Positions 50,739 to 59,584 of a stretch of DNA of 64,000 nt are shown in pieces; positions within the stretch are counted from its first letter, which is position 1; each line of letters starts with the position of its first letter. The DNA lies in NCBI GenBank assembly GCA_023242925.1, contig CP096134.1:124001-188000 (forward strand), given 5' to 3'. Position numbers and translations under genes: made by a program. This DNA comes from Hyphomonadaceae bacterium JAD_PAG50586_4 (GTDB taxonomy: Bacteria; Pseudomonadota; Alphaproteobacteria; Caulobacterales; Aquidulcibacteraceae). The notes below the pieces were generated by a model. It saw nothing but the letters and a program-made list of their open reading frames with translations, was not told the DNA's origin and made no database searches.

Positions 50739-51007
50739 ATGGCGCACAAAAAGCAGGCGGCAGCTCACGCAACGGTCGAGACTCAGCAGGTCGTCGTCTC
50801 GGCGTGAAGCGTTTTGGCGGTGAAGCCGTCAATGGCGGCGAGATCCTCGTGCGCCAGCGCGGCACCAAATTCCATCCGGGCGGCAATGTCGGCCTTGGCC
50901 GCGACCACACGCTCTTCGCGCTCTGTGAGGGCAAAGTGGCGTTCGCGACCAAACGCGATGGCCGCACATACGTATCCGTCGCGCCGATTATGGCGGCGGC
51001 GGAATAG
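50739..51007 (+). CDS. rpmA: 50S ribosomal protein L27 (one frame break)
   Basis: The ATG at 50739 begins MAHKK and the frame then runs to a TGA, because one G is missing at about 50754. Adding it restores [24 protein letters not shown] (checked codon by codon), followed by [17 protein letters not shown] and ends at the TAG 51005-51007, an L27 of about 89 residues. L27's N-terminus reaches the peptidyl-transferase centre. A broken single-copy rpmA would be hard to tolerate, so this break is the best evidence for sequence error in the window. Confidence 0.93.
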
Positions 51008-51026
51008 GCGAAACGGAAAGACTTCT

Positions 51027-51104
51027 CCGGATCGCCTGAACAACAGGGCGATCCGGTTCCCGAGATAGCGTGGGGCGCCCGGATCAAGGCGCCCCATTTT
51101 CTTT
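51027..51104 (+). terminator. Double hairpin terminator after rpmA
   Basis: A first stem of 10 bp (CCGGATCGCC 51027-51036, GGCGATCCGG 51047-51056) is followed by a second of 8 bp (GGGGCGCC 51072-51079, GGCGCCCC 51088-51095) and the U-rich ATTTTCTTT at 51096-51104. The second is a textbook intrinsic terminator of the ribosomal operon. Confidence 0.85.
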
Positions 51105-51140
51105 GCCCCACGCGTTCAGAGCCATGAGGAGGCTCACGCT

Positions 51141-51698
51141 ATGCGGGACGTGATCGAAATCGAAACCGAACGGCTGAAGTTGCGGGCGCTGCGCATGGGC
51201 GATGCGGCCCGCGTCGCGCGCTTTGCGGGCGATCCTGGTGTTGCGCGCATGATTTTGCGCGCGCCTGTGCCGTATCTCGAATGCGCCGCCGAAGGCTGGA
51301 TCATGACGCTCAACGCGCGCGCGCCGCTGGGCGAAGATTTCGTGTTCGCCGCCGACGTTGAAGGTGAAGGCCTCGTCGGTGTCATCGGCGCGCACAAGAG
51401 CGGCGATGGCTTCGAGGTCGGCTATTGGTTCGGCCGTCCCTATTGGGGCCAAGGCTACGCGACTGAAGCGCTGCGCGGTTTCGTCAGCGAAGCGCAAAGC
51501 CTGGGCGCTCTGCAGGCCGGCCATTTCGCGGATAACCCGGCTTCGGGTCGCGTGCTGGAGAAGGGCGGCTTTGCCTACACCGGCGAGACCGCCGAACTCT
51601 ACTCGCTCGGCCGCAACGCGCGCGCCACCTGCAAACGCATGCGCTACGCGCCCGCCGTCGAGCGCGGCTTTGGCGCACGTGAGGCCGTTGCGTGCTGA
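51141..51698 (+). CDS. GNAT acetyltransferase, RimJ/RimL-like
   Basis: 185 residues. Starts MRDVIEIETERLKLRAL, the usual opening of ribosomal-protein-alanine-acetyltransferase-like GNATs, then VGYWFGRPYWGQGYATEALRG with the acetyl-CoA loop and NPASGRVLEKGGF near the end. A GNAT gene downstream of rpmA is common in Alphaproteobacteria. Target unknown; N-terminal or small-molecule acetylation are both possible. Confidence 0.85.
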   Translation: MRDVIEIETERLKLRALRMGDAARVARFAGDPGVARMILRAPVPYLECAAEGWIMTLNARAPLGEDFVFAADVEGEGLVGVIGAHKSGDGFEVGYWFGRPYWGQGYATEALRGFVSEAQSLGALQAGHFADNPASGRVLEKGGFAYTGETAELYSLGRNARATCKRMRYAPAVERGFGAREAVAC

Positions 51699-51700
51699 GG

Positions 51701-52204
51701 TCAGCGCAAACCGATGCTCTGCAGGACGCTTGCGAAGGCGTCCTGCAAGCCGTCGAACAGCGCATTGAAATCCACGCCGCCGACATGCACGGCAAAGAAG
51801 ATGGCGTAGCCGAGAATGAACAGCACCGGCATGGCGCGCTCCAGCGAGAACCATTTCATCGCTCGGCGCTTGCCGGTGATGGTCGTCCATTCGTCGCGGA
51901 TGGGGTGGATGCCGAGATCGTCTTCGAGCGCGTAGATGTTCTTGTACTTCGCCGCCAACAGCACCGTGTAATAAGAGTTGGAGGTGCGCCAGATGATGCA
52001 GGTGAAGGCCAGCGCCAGCGCGCAGAGCGTAAACAGCACCGGATTGTCCATCCCGTCCGGGCTCGAGAGAAAGCCCAGCGCGCCGATGCCGGCAAGGTTC
52101 AGGGTTGTGAACACGTTGGACAGCTCACGCCGCGCCTTACGGGCGTCGCGGACGTCCTCGACCAGCAATTTATAGATTTCCAGATTGGTGGCGGCGTCGA
52201 CCAT
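51701..52204 (-). CDS. Membrane protein of unknown function
   Basis: 167 residues from the ATG at 52204 (MVDAATNLEIY). Three hydrophobic segments (about 35-52, 60-78 and 130-150) follow a charged N-terminal helix with VEDVRDARKARRELSN. The YYTVLLAAKYKNIYALEDDLGI stretch, in pieces, recalls small multi-pass proteins of the RipA-like group, but I am not confident in that name. Convergent with the GNAT gene, 2 nt from its stop. Confidence 0.6.
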   Translation of the reverse strand: MVDAATNLEIYKLLVEDVRDARKARRELSNVFTTLNLAGIGALGFLSSPDGMDNPVLFTLCALALAFTCIIWRTSNSYYTVLLAAKYKNIYALEDDLGIHPIRDEWTTITGKRRAMKWFSLERAMPVLFILGYAIFFAVHVGGVDFNALFDGLQDAFASVLQSIGLR

Positions 52205-52343
52205 GATGCTTCCCCGAGATGAGTGCGGCAATCCTAGATCGGCCGCACTCCTATTGTCTCCTCCCGGCTTGGAAAGAAGGGGAGTTTCCTTAGGTAGCGA
52301 AGCATGCGGCGCGGCGAGAAGCCGGCCGCTGGAGGGATTTTAG

Positions 52344-53375
52344 ATGGGTTTGCGCGTAGCTGTCGTCGGCGCCACCGGCAATGTGGGCCGGGAAATGCTC
52401 ACCATTCTCGAAGAGCGGCTGTTTCCGGCCGACGAGGTGATCGCCATCGCCTCACGCCGCTCTTTGGGGCAGGAAGTCAGCTATGGCGACAAGACGCTGA
52501 AATGCAAAGACCTTGAGCAATTCGATTTCTCGGGCGTCGATCTCGTGCTGATGAGCGCGGGCGGTTCGGTGTCGAAGGAATGGTCGCCCAAGATTGGCGC
52601 GACCGGCGCCGTCGTCATCGACAATTCCAGCGCCTGGCGCATGGACCCGCGCGTGCCGCTGGTCGTGCCCGAAGTGAACCCGGACGCCGTCATGGGCTAC
52701 GACAAGCTCAACATCATCGCCAACCCGAATTGTAGCACCGCCCAGCTCGTCGTCGCGCTGAAGCCGCTGCACGATTACGCCAAGATCAAGCGCGTCGTCG
52801 TCGCCACCTATCAGTCCGTGTCCGGCGCTGGCAAAGAGGCGATGGAAGAACTCTGGACGCAAACGCGCGGCATCTTCGTCAATGACGAGATGGTGAAAGA
52901 GCGTTTCACCAAGCAGATCGCCTTCAACGTCATCCCGCACATCGATGTATTCATGGAGGATGGCTACACGAAGGAAGAGTGGAAGATGATGGTCGAGACC
53001 AAGAAGATCATGGACTCGTCAATCAAGCTCACCGCCACCTGCGTGCGCGTGCCGGTGTTCGTCGGCCATTCGGAGGCGATCAATATCGAGTTCGAAAACC
53101 CGATCAGCGCCGAAGAGGCGCAAGCCATTCTGCGCGAAGCGCCGGGCGTGGTGCTGATCGATAGCCGCGATGATGGCGGCTACATCACGCCAGTGGAAGC
53201 CGTGGGCGAGTTCGCGACTTACGTGTCGCGCGTGCGCACCGATTCAACCGTCGACAACGGCCTCTCGCTCTGGTGCGTCAGCGATAACCTCCGCAAGGGT
53301 GCTGCGCTCAACGCCGTCCAAATCGCAGAGCTCATGCTCAATCGCGGTTTGTTCAAGCGCTTGGCGGCGGCTTAA
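52344..53375 (+). CDS. asd: Aspartate-semialdehyde dehydrogenase
   Basis: 343 residues with a GGAGGG ribosome-binding site. NADP-binding GATGNVGREML at 9-19, catalytic Cys130 in NPNCSTAQ, and SVSGAGKEAMEEL. The substrate-binding HS-E-x-I-N block (GHSEAINIEF) is also present. It reduces aspartyl phosphate to the semialdehyde for lysine, threonine and methionine; this links to metX/metB in the same window. Short-form bacterial ASADH, intact. Confidence 0.96.
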   Translation: MGLRVAVVGATGNVGREMLTILEERLFPADEVIAIASRRSLGQEVSYGDKTLKCKDLEQFDFSGVDLVLMSAGGSVSKEWSPKIGATGAVVIDNSSAWRMDPRVPLVVPEVNPDAVMGYDKLNIIANPNCSTAQLVVALKPLHDYAKIKRVVVATYQSVSGAGKEAMEELWTQTRGIFVNDEMVKERFTKQIAFNVIPHIDVFMEDGYTKEEWKMMVETKKIMDSSIKLTATCVRVPVFVGHSEAINIEFENPISAEEAQAILREAPGVVLIDSRDDGGYITPVEAVGEFATYVSRVRTDSTVDNGLSLWCVSDNLRKGAALNAVQIAELMLNRGLFKRLAAA

Positions 53376-53383
53376 GCCCCGAG

Positions 53384-53412
53384 AGGATGTGAGCGTAGCT
53401 GACATCCTTTGT
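53384..53412 (+). terminator. Terminator after asd
   Basis: AGGATGT (53384-53390) pairs with ACATCCT (53402-53408) around an 11-nt loop, followed by TTG-TTA. Short but well placed, 8 bp after the stop. Confidence 0.6.
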
Positions 53413-53491
53413 TACAAAACGTGTTGGGCGTTTCGCCGCTAAGCGCGTGTGAAAAGCACGCGCGCTTCCTATCTACTGGGCCAGGGATTTC

Positions 53492-53923
53492 ATGGCCGCC
53501 ATAGCGCTCGAACAGCCGTCACAAACGGACATCGATGTCATTCACTCCGTGCTTGCTGAGACTTATTGGTCGCCCGGGATTCCGCGGGAGGTCGTGGCGA
53601 GGGCCGCCGCCAATTCCATCTGCGCCATCGCGCGCGATGAGGGCGGCGCGCTGATCGGTTTCGCGCGGCTCGTCACCGATCGCGCGACCTTCGCTTGGCT
53701 CTGCGATGTGATCGTGCTCCCGCCGCATCAAGGCCAAGGCATCGGCCGCGATCTCGTGCGCGCGCTCCAAGCGCATCCTGAACTCGGCAATCTCCGCCGC
53801 TGGATTTTGGGCACCCGCGACGCGCACGGCGTGTACGAAAAGCTCGGCTTCACCGTGATCGAAGAGCCGCATCGGCTCATGCACATCCGCAACGCCAATC
53901 CCTACGGACACCCCACCGCATGA
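53492..53923 (+). CDS. GNAT acetyltransferase
   Basis: 143 residues. LCDVIVLPPHQGQGIGRDLVRAL, in two strands, carries the acetyl-CoA pyrophosphate loop (QGQGIG), and YEKLGFTVIEEP is the usual GNAT C-terminus. Similar to small YjgM/YpeA-like acetyltransferases of unknown target. The stop overlaps the rarD start (ATGA), so both are coupled. Confidence 0.85.
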   Translation: MAAIALEQPSQTDIDVIHSVLAETYWSPGIPREVVARAAANSICAIARDEGGALIGFARLVTDRATFAWLCDVIVLPPHQGQGIGRDLVRALQAHPELGNLRRWILGTRDAHGVYEKLGFTVIEEPHRLMHIRNANPYGHPTA

Positions 53924-54833
53924 GCGCCGCCGCACTCCCTTTGTCGCCATCCGATACGGACCGCCGTAACGGCTTCATCGCCGCCGCGTGCGCGTATCTC
54001 ATCTGGGGCTTCCTGCCGCTGTATCTGAAGCTGCTGAGTTTCGCCGACGTGCGCGAAGTGCTGGCGCAGCGCATCCTCTGGTGCGCGCCGGCCGCACTCG
54101 CTGCAGTGTTCATCATGAGCGGTTGGCGTCAAGGCTGGCGCGAGCTCTCCGCCGCCTTCCGCCCGAAGATGTTTCTGACCCTGGTGGCGTCAGCCTTCTT
54201 TATCTTTTTCAATTGGGGCCTTTACGTTTGGCTGGTGCTGCAAGCGCGTGTGATTGAATCCTCGCTTGCGTATTTTCTTGCCCCGCTCGTCAGCGTCGCT
54301 GTGGGCGTGCTCTTTTCAAAGAGCAAATCCGCACGCCGCAGATCATCGCACTCACGCTCGCGTTTATCGGTGTGATCGTGCAGGGGATCGCGCTCGGCGC
54401 GCCGCCGTGGGCGGCATTGGCGCTCTGCGCAACGTGGTCAGTGTACGCCGTTATCCGCAAGCGCGCCGCCGTTCCCGCCGCGACCGGCCTCTTCGTCGAG
54501 ACCATTGCGCTCGCACCCGTCGCCATCGGCCTGCTGATGTGGGCGGCGAGCGAAGCGCCGCTTTCGTTCGACACGTCATGGTCGCACGTTGCATTGCTTG
54601 CGCTCGCGGGCCCCGTCACCGCCATCCCGCTGATGGCCTTCGCCTTCGGCGCCCGCCGCGTGAGTTTTACCGCACTCGGTCTGCTGCAATTCCTCGCGCC
54701 TTCGCTTCAATTCGCAACCGGATTGGCTTTCGGCGAAGCCTTCACGCCACTACGCGCCTTTAGCTTTGCGCTGATCTGGCTCGGGCTTATCTTCTTCGCA
54801 TGGGACACGTTGCGCCGCGCCAACAATCCATGA
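53920..54833 (+). CDS. rarD: RarD/EamA family permease (one frame break)
   Basis: About 304 residues after adding one T to the TTTT run at 54313-54316, which restores VLFFKEQIRTPQIIALTLAF. Ten transmembrane helices in two EamA halves: AACAYLIWGFLPLYLK and EVLAQRILWCAP at the start, then the second half VIVQGIALGAPPWAALAL and FLAPSLQFATGLAFGE. RarD proteins are drug/metabolite-superfamily transporters, loosely tied to chloramphenicol resistance; substrate unknown. Overlaps the phosphatase start by 4 nt. Confidence 0.88.
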
Positions 54834-55537
54834 CCGACCGCGTCTATTACGCCATCGGCGACGTCCACGGCGAAGCCGAAAAGCTTGAGCGTCTGCACGA
54901 TTTCATTCGTGAGGATGCCGCGCGTATCGGCGCGCAGGCCATGATCGTTTTCCTCGGCGACCTCATCGATCGCGGCCCAGACAGCCGTGCCGTCATCGCA
55001 CGCGCGATGAAAGCTGAGGCGGCGGGCGAGGCGATCAGTGTTAAAGGTAATCATGAAGAGCTGATGGTCCACGCCTATGAGCGCGACGAGACGATGGGGC
55101 TCTATCATTGGGCCAGCAATGGCGGTGACGACACCATCCGCTCATATCAAAACGCGAACGGCACGCACGATCATTGGCGCGATGCCATAGATCCCGATCA
55201 CATGAAGTGGATGCGCACGCTGCCGTCGATTATTCGTGACGAAGCGCGCGGCCTCGTCTTCGTGCATGCCGGCATCGATCCGGCGCGTTTTCCAGGCTGC
55301 CCGGAGGGCATCCATATCTGGACGCGCTCACGCAAATTCTACAACGACGTGCTTTGGCCCAAGCGCCCTGAACTTGAAGGCCTCATGGTCGTCCACGGCC
55401 ACACCCCGACGCTCGATAAAGAACCGGATCAGAATCCGCGTCGCATCAATGTCGACACCGGCGCCTGCTTCGGCGGCCCGCTCACCTGCGCTGTGCTTGC
55501 GCCCGATGAGAAGCCGCGCTTCCTCCGCGCGTCATAA
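54830..55537 (+). CDS. Metallophosphoesterase, serine/threonine phosphatase-like
   Basis: 235 residues from the ATG at 54830. The calcineurin-like metal motifs are in order: GDVHGE, GDLIDRGPDS, KGNHEE, VHAGID and HGHTPT. This is the PrpA/ApaH-related class that dephosphorylates phosphoproteins or cleaves dinucleoside tetraphosphates. It is the third gene of a GNAT-rarD-phosphatase run with ATGA overlaps. Converges with the serine hydrolase gene, overlapping by 6 nt. Confidence 0.9.
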   Translation: MTDRVYYAIGDVHGEAEKLERLHDFIREDAARIGAQAMIVFLGDLIDRGPDSRAVIARAMKAEAAGEAISVKGNHEELMVHAYERDETMGLYHWASNGGDDTIRSYQNANGTHDHWRDAIDPDHMKWMRTLPSIIRDEARGLVFVHAGIDPARFPGCPEGIHIWTRSRKFYNDVLWPKRPELEGLMVVHGHTPTLDKEPDQNPRRINVDTGACFGGPLTCAVLAPDEKPRFLRAS

Positions 55538-56641
55538 GCAAGAATAGAGCGCGTCGATCAATTTCAGCGAACGCGGGTCGGCCATGATGTGGTGCGATTG
55601 CTTGTTCATCACGTAGCCCGCCGACACGCCCACCACCGGATCGCCAAAGCCCACAGATCCGCCAGCGCCGGAATGCCCGAACGCTTGCAAATTCGGTCCA
55701 TAGAAGCGGTTGGAATTGCCAATCACGCCGGTGCGCCAATCTACGTTGAACGGCAGCACGAGATCGTCGCCCTTGAAGCGTTGCTTCGTCAGCGCATCGA
55801 ACGCTTCCTGAGAAAGCACGCGGCTGCCGCCGATCAAGCCGCCCGTCGCATAGACTTCGTATAGGCGCGCAACTGATAACGCACTGCCATGGCCGTTGGC
55901 TGACGGAATTTCGATCTTGCGCCACTGCGCCGAGCCGCGAACGGGTGCGGCCCACGGCGAGAAAAACGCCGCCTTCAACGCTGGCGTGATGTCGTTAAAA
56001 TCGCCAGGCCGTGTCGGCTTCTTCATCTCGGCCGCGCGATGATGGTCGCTCTCCGGCGTGCCGATCTGAAAGTCGATGTCGAGCGGCGCGCAAATTTCCT
56101 CGCGCAGGATCGTGCCCACAGAACGCCCCGACGCACGTCGGGCCATCTCGCCGACGAGATAGCCCCAGCTCATCGGATGATAGCCGCTCGCAGTGCCCGG
56201 CTCCCACAGCGGTTCAAGTGCGGCGAGTGCGGCCGCGCACGCTGGCGGGTCAAGCCACAAATCCGGATCAATAGGATTGATGAAACCAGGCACGCCCGCC
56301 ATGTGCGCCAGTGTCTGGGCGATCGTGACCTCGTCCTTCCCGTGCACGCCAAATTCAGGCCAGAGCTTCGCTGTCGGCGCGTCATACTCAAGCAAGCCGC
56401 GATCATAGAGCCACGCCATCACGATCGCGCTGATCGCTTTCGTGGTGGAATAGACCGGCACGATCGTCTCGCGCGTCCACGGTTTCGTCTGTCCGCGATC
56501 GGCCCAGCCGCCCCAAAGGTCGACCACCACTTGGCCGTCGCGCATGGCGGCGAAGCCCGCGCCGAGTTCCTCGCTCAAACCCGCCGCGAACATCTCGCGC
56601 ACGCGCTCGAACCCCGGCGCGACATAGCCTTCCACCATCAA
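55532..56641 (-). CDS. Serine hydrolase, class C beta-lactamase/EstB-like
   Basis: 369 residues, no signal peptide. The active-site SxxK motif is STTK in VPVYSTTKAIS (about residue 65), and the Tyr motif lies in GYHPMSWGYLVGEM (about 145). Such proteins are esterases or carboxypeptidase-like enzymes rather than true beta-lactamases; the cytoplasmic location agrees with an EstB-like esterase. It starts within the pdxY stop (4-nt overlap). Confidence 0.85.
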   Translation of the reverse strand: MMVEGYVAPGFERVREMFAAGLSEELGAGFAAMRDGQVVVDLWGGWADRGQTKPWTRETIVPVYSTTKAISAIVMAWLYDRGLLEYDAPTAKLWPEFGVHGKDEVTIAQTLAHMAGVPGFINPIDPDLWLDPPACAAALAALEPLWEPGTASGYHPMSWGYLVGEMARRASGRSVGTILREEICAPLDIDFQIGTPESDHHRAAEMKKPTRPGDFNDITPALKAAFFSPWAAPVRGSAQWRKIEIPSANGHGSALSVARLYEVYATGGLIGGSRVLSQEAFDALTKQRFKGDDLVLPFNVDWRTGVIGNSNRFYGPNLQAFGHSGAGGSVGFGDPVVGVSAGYVMNKQSHHIMADPRSLKLIDALYSCL

Positions 56642-57470
56642 ACTCGCTCCAACGACCGCGCGCGCGGCCAGGTCACCGGCTCTTCAAGCACCTCTTGCGC
56701 CTGGGGCAACAGCAAATCCTCGCTGTCCGCCGCCAGCGACCGCACGATGACGTCATAGACAGAACCCGTCGCGCCTTCGAGCGCCACCACCAGCGCATCA
56801 CCGCGCACGCGCCGGCCCACGTAGAGCGCGCTCAGCAGATCGCCGGCGCCTTTTGCGCGCGGGGCAGGCGTGGCGTTTCACAAAACCAATCGCCGGTTGG
56901 CGCCGCTAACAAATTGCCAAGGCCCAGCGCCGTGCGAATGGAGGAGCACAGCACCGGCTTGCCCACTTCCCGCGCCGCCTCGCGTGCGCTCTCCAGCGAG
57001 TCGACCGTCCGGCCAGTCAGTAGCCCAAGCTCAAATACATTTGGCGTCAGCCAATCGGCATGGCGCCACAGCCCGTTCATCACCGCGTCCGCAATCTCGT
57101 CGCGCACGAAAAGCTTGCCGTCATCGCCCAGCACCGGGTCGCACACGAATACAGCCTTCGCGTTTGCCGCCTTCACCCGCGCCACAGCGTCAAGCACCAC
57201 GCCCACATGATCGACAGCGCCCAGATACCCGCTCAGCACCGCATCGACCTCGGCCAACACGCCATCCGCCGCCAAGCCCTCGATCATCGCGCTCAAAGTC
57301 GCCGTCGGAATGGGGCCGCCGCCGGGTGGGCCGTGATCGGGCCTGCGCCCCAGCAGCACCGTCGGCAGCTGCAACACGCGCACGCCCAGCCGCTCCATGG
57401 CGAAGGCCGCGACAGAATTGCCCACGCGTGCGCCAGCCACCTGACTTTGGATCGACAAAACCGTCTTCAC
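56638..57470 (-). CDS. pdxY: Pyridoxal kinase (one frame break)
   Basis: About 277 residues when one base is restored near 56855; there PRLPRAPKGAGDLLSALYVG replaces a premature stop. The ribokinase-like fold is visible: SIQSQVAGARVGNSAA-type start, LSGYLGAVDHV, VCDPVLGDDGKL, TPNVFELGLLTG and the anion-hole GAGD near the C-terminus. It phosphorylates pyridoxal to PLP, the cofactor of MetB among others. Without the join the catalytic GAGD Asp would be lost. Followed by the serine hydrolase. Confidence 0.87.
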
Positions 57471-57537
57471 GCGGCAAGAACCTCGTCATCTGGCGCGCCC
57501 GCGATGGTCGCTCGCGCGCCGTCTGAGAGCAAGTACG

Positions 57538-58413
57538 ATGTCCGCACGGCCGCGCCGTTCCTGTCTTTATATGCCCGGCGCAAATGCGAAAGCCTTGGAG
57601 AAGGCGAAAACGCTACCCGCCGATGTGCTTCTACTCGATCTCGAAGATTCCGTCGCGCCCGAAGCGAAGGAAGACGCGCGCGTGCAAGTCGTTAACGCGG
57701 TCAAAGGCGGCGGCTATGGCAAGCGCGAGATCATCATCCGCGCCAACGCGCTCGCCACACAATGGGGCAAGGACGATATCATCGCCGGCGGCAGCGCAAA
57801 GCCGGATGGCCTGCTCGCGCCAAAGGTCAGCAGCGCCGACGAAGTCATCGCGCTCGACAACGCGATGACCGCGGCGGGTTTTCCCGACACCGCCACGCTC
57901 TGGGTCATGATCGAAACGCCGCGCGCGTTCTTCAACATCGCCGAGATCGCCGCTACTGCGCAGAAGACGCGGCTCTCGGCCTTCGTGCTCGGGCTCAACG
58001 ATCTCGCCAAGGAAACCCGCGCCCGCGCGAGCAATGGCCGCGCCGCCTTCTACACGCCGCTCTCGCTCGCCGTGCTCGCCGCGCGCGCCGAAGGCATCAG
58101 CGCGATCGACGGCGTCTTCAATGACATCTCCGACAGCGAAGGTCTGGTGGCCGAGTGCCGCCAAGGTCTCGAATTCGGCTACGACGGCAAGACCCTCATC
58201 CATCCCAGCCAGATCGAAACCGCCAATCTGATCTTCGCCCCGCACGAAGACGAACTCATCCGCGCCCGCGCCGTGATCGCGGGGTTTGCGCTCCCGGAGA
58301 ACGCGGGGAAGGGCGTGATCAAGGTCGACGGCAAGATGACGGAGCTGCTGCATCTAGAAGAAGCGAAGCGGTTGGTGGAAATGGCGGCGACGATCGAAAG
58401 CTTGAGCGCATGA
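57538..58413 (+). CDS. HpcH/HpaI (CitE-like) CoA lyase, probable L-malyl-CoA/beta-methylmalyl-CoA lyase
   Basis: 291 residues. RRSCLYMPGANAKALEKA, LLLDLEDSVAPEAKE with metal-binding acids, LWVMIETPRAFFN with the conserved Glu, and YDGKTLIHPSQIE are the CitE/Mcl signatures. The next gene is a mesaconyl-CoA hydratase with a 4-nt overlap, so this lyase most likely splits beta-methylmalyl-CoA to glyoxylate and propionyl-CoA in the ethylmalonyl-CoA pathway. Citramalyl-CoA lyase is an alternative. Confidence 0.85.
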   Translation: MSARPRRSCLYMPGANAKALEKAKTLPADVLLLDLEDSVAPEAKEDARVQVVNAVKGGGYGKREIIIRANALATQWGKDDIIAGGSAKPDGLLAPKVSSADEVIALDNAMTAAGFPDTATLWVMIETPRAFFNIAEIAATAQKTRLSAFVLGLNDLAKETRARASNGRAAFYTPLSLAVLAARAEGISAIDGVFNDISDSEGLVAECRQGLEFGYDGKTLIHPSQIETANLIFAPHEDELIRARAVIAGFALPENAGKGVIKVDGKMTELLHLEEAKRLVEMAATIESLSA

Positions 58414-59456
58414 GCACCAAATCCAATCCTGGCAATTTCCTTGAAGATTTTCGTCAAGGCCAGATTCTCGCGCATGCGACGCCGAAGACGATCACCGAAG
58501 GCGATGTCGCGCTCAACATTGCGCTGACGGGCTCGCGCTATGCGCTCTTTAGCGCCGATAGTTTCGCGCAGCTTTGTGGCCTGCCCGGCGCGCCCATCGA
58601 TCTGCTGCTCGTGTTTCACACCGTGTTCGGCAAAACCGTGCCGGACATCTCGTTGAACGCGGTCGCCAATCTGGGCTACGCCGAAGGCCGTTTCCTTGCG
58701 CCTGTTTATGCGGGCGACACGCTGAACGCCGTTTCCGAAGTGCTGGGCGTCAAGCAAAATTCCAACGGGAAAACTGGCGTCGTCACCGTGCGCACGACGG
58801 GCTTCAACCAAGACGAAATCCCGGTGCTCTCCTATGTGCGCTGGGTGATGGTCAATAAGCGCGACGTGGCCGCCGACGTGATCGACGCGCCGCCGAAGAC
58901 GCCCGCGTCATCCGTGCCGCCGGCCGATCTCGTGCTCCCACTCGGCCTCGATTTCAGCGCCTACGACTACGCGCTCGCAGGCAGCCCGCACGCGTTCGAC
59001 GACTACGAGATCGGCGAGAGGATCGATCACGTCGACGGCATGACGGTGGAGGAGGCCGAGCATCAACTCGCCACGCGTCTCTATCAGAACACTGCGAAAG
59101 TGCATTTCGATGCGCTGGCGCAGAAGGAGTCGCGCTTCGGCAAGCGCCTCATCTATGGCGGCGTCACCATCTCGATCGCGCGCGCGCTCGCCTTCAACGG
59201 CCTCGCCAACGCGCAGCTGATGCTCGCCATCAATGGCGGCCGTCACGTCAATCCGCTCTTCGCCGGCGACACGCTCTATGCGTGGTCGGAGGTGTTGGCG
59301 AAGGAAGATTTGGGCGACATCGGTGCGCTGCGCCTGCGTTTGGTCGCCGTGAAGAACAAGTCGGCCACGGACTTCCCGTTCAAGAACGAAGCCGGCGAAT
59401 ACGATCCTAACGTCGTGCTCGATTTCGATTATTGGGCGGCCATTCCCAAGCGGTAG
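58410..59456 (+). CDS. mch: Mesaconyl-CoA hydratase (MaoC family)
   Basis: 348 residues from the ATG at 58410. Two hot-dog halves: NPGNFLEDFRQGQ and ALTGSRYALFSAD, with AQLCGLP, in the first; FDDYEIGERIDHVDGMTVEEAEH and GGVTISIARALAFNGL in the second. This two-domain layout and the opening motif are those of mesaconyl-C1-CoA hydratase, which hydrates mesaconyl-CoA to beta-methylmalyl-CoA. Coupled to the lyase gene upstream; both point to acetyl-CoA assimilation without the glyoxylate bypass. Confidence 0.88.
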   Translation: MSTKSNPGNFLEDFRQGQILAHATPKTITEGDVALNIALTGSRYALFSADSFAQLCGLPGAPIDLLLVFHTVFGKTVPDISLNAVANLGYAEGRFLAPVYAGDTLNAVSEVLGVKQNSNGKTGVVTVRTTGFNQDEIPVLSYVRWVMVNKRDVAADVIDAPPKTPASSVPPADLVLPLGLDFSAYDYALAGSPHAFDDYEIGERIDHVDGMTVEEAEHQLATRLYQNTAKVHFDALAQKESRFGKRLIYGGVTISIARALAFNGLANAQLMLAINGGRHVNPLFAGDTLYAWSEVLAKEDLGDIGALRLRLVAVKNKSATDFPFKNEAGEYDPNVVLDFDYWAAIPKR

Positions 59457-59474
59457 CGTTTTCAGCATGTAGCA

Positions 59475-59578
59475 CCGTCATCCCGGCCGACGAAGGGAGA
59501 GCCGGGACCTAGGGCCGCATGCGCCGCGCCCTATAACTTCTCGTTCCCGGATCTCGCTCCGCGCGTCCGGGATGACGG
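59475..59578. repeat. REP-like long inverted repeat between convergent genes
   Basis: CCGTCATCCCGG (59475-59486) and its exact complement CCGGGATGACGG (59567-59578) enclose 80 bp with further GC-rich partial repeats (GCCGGGACC, TTCCCGGATC). GTCATCCCGG/CCGGGATGAC is a widespread intergenic repeat core in Alphaproteobacteria. It may also end transcripts from mch and the DUF885 gene. Confidence 0.7.
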
Positions 59579-59584
59579 AGGAAT

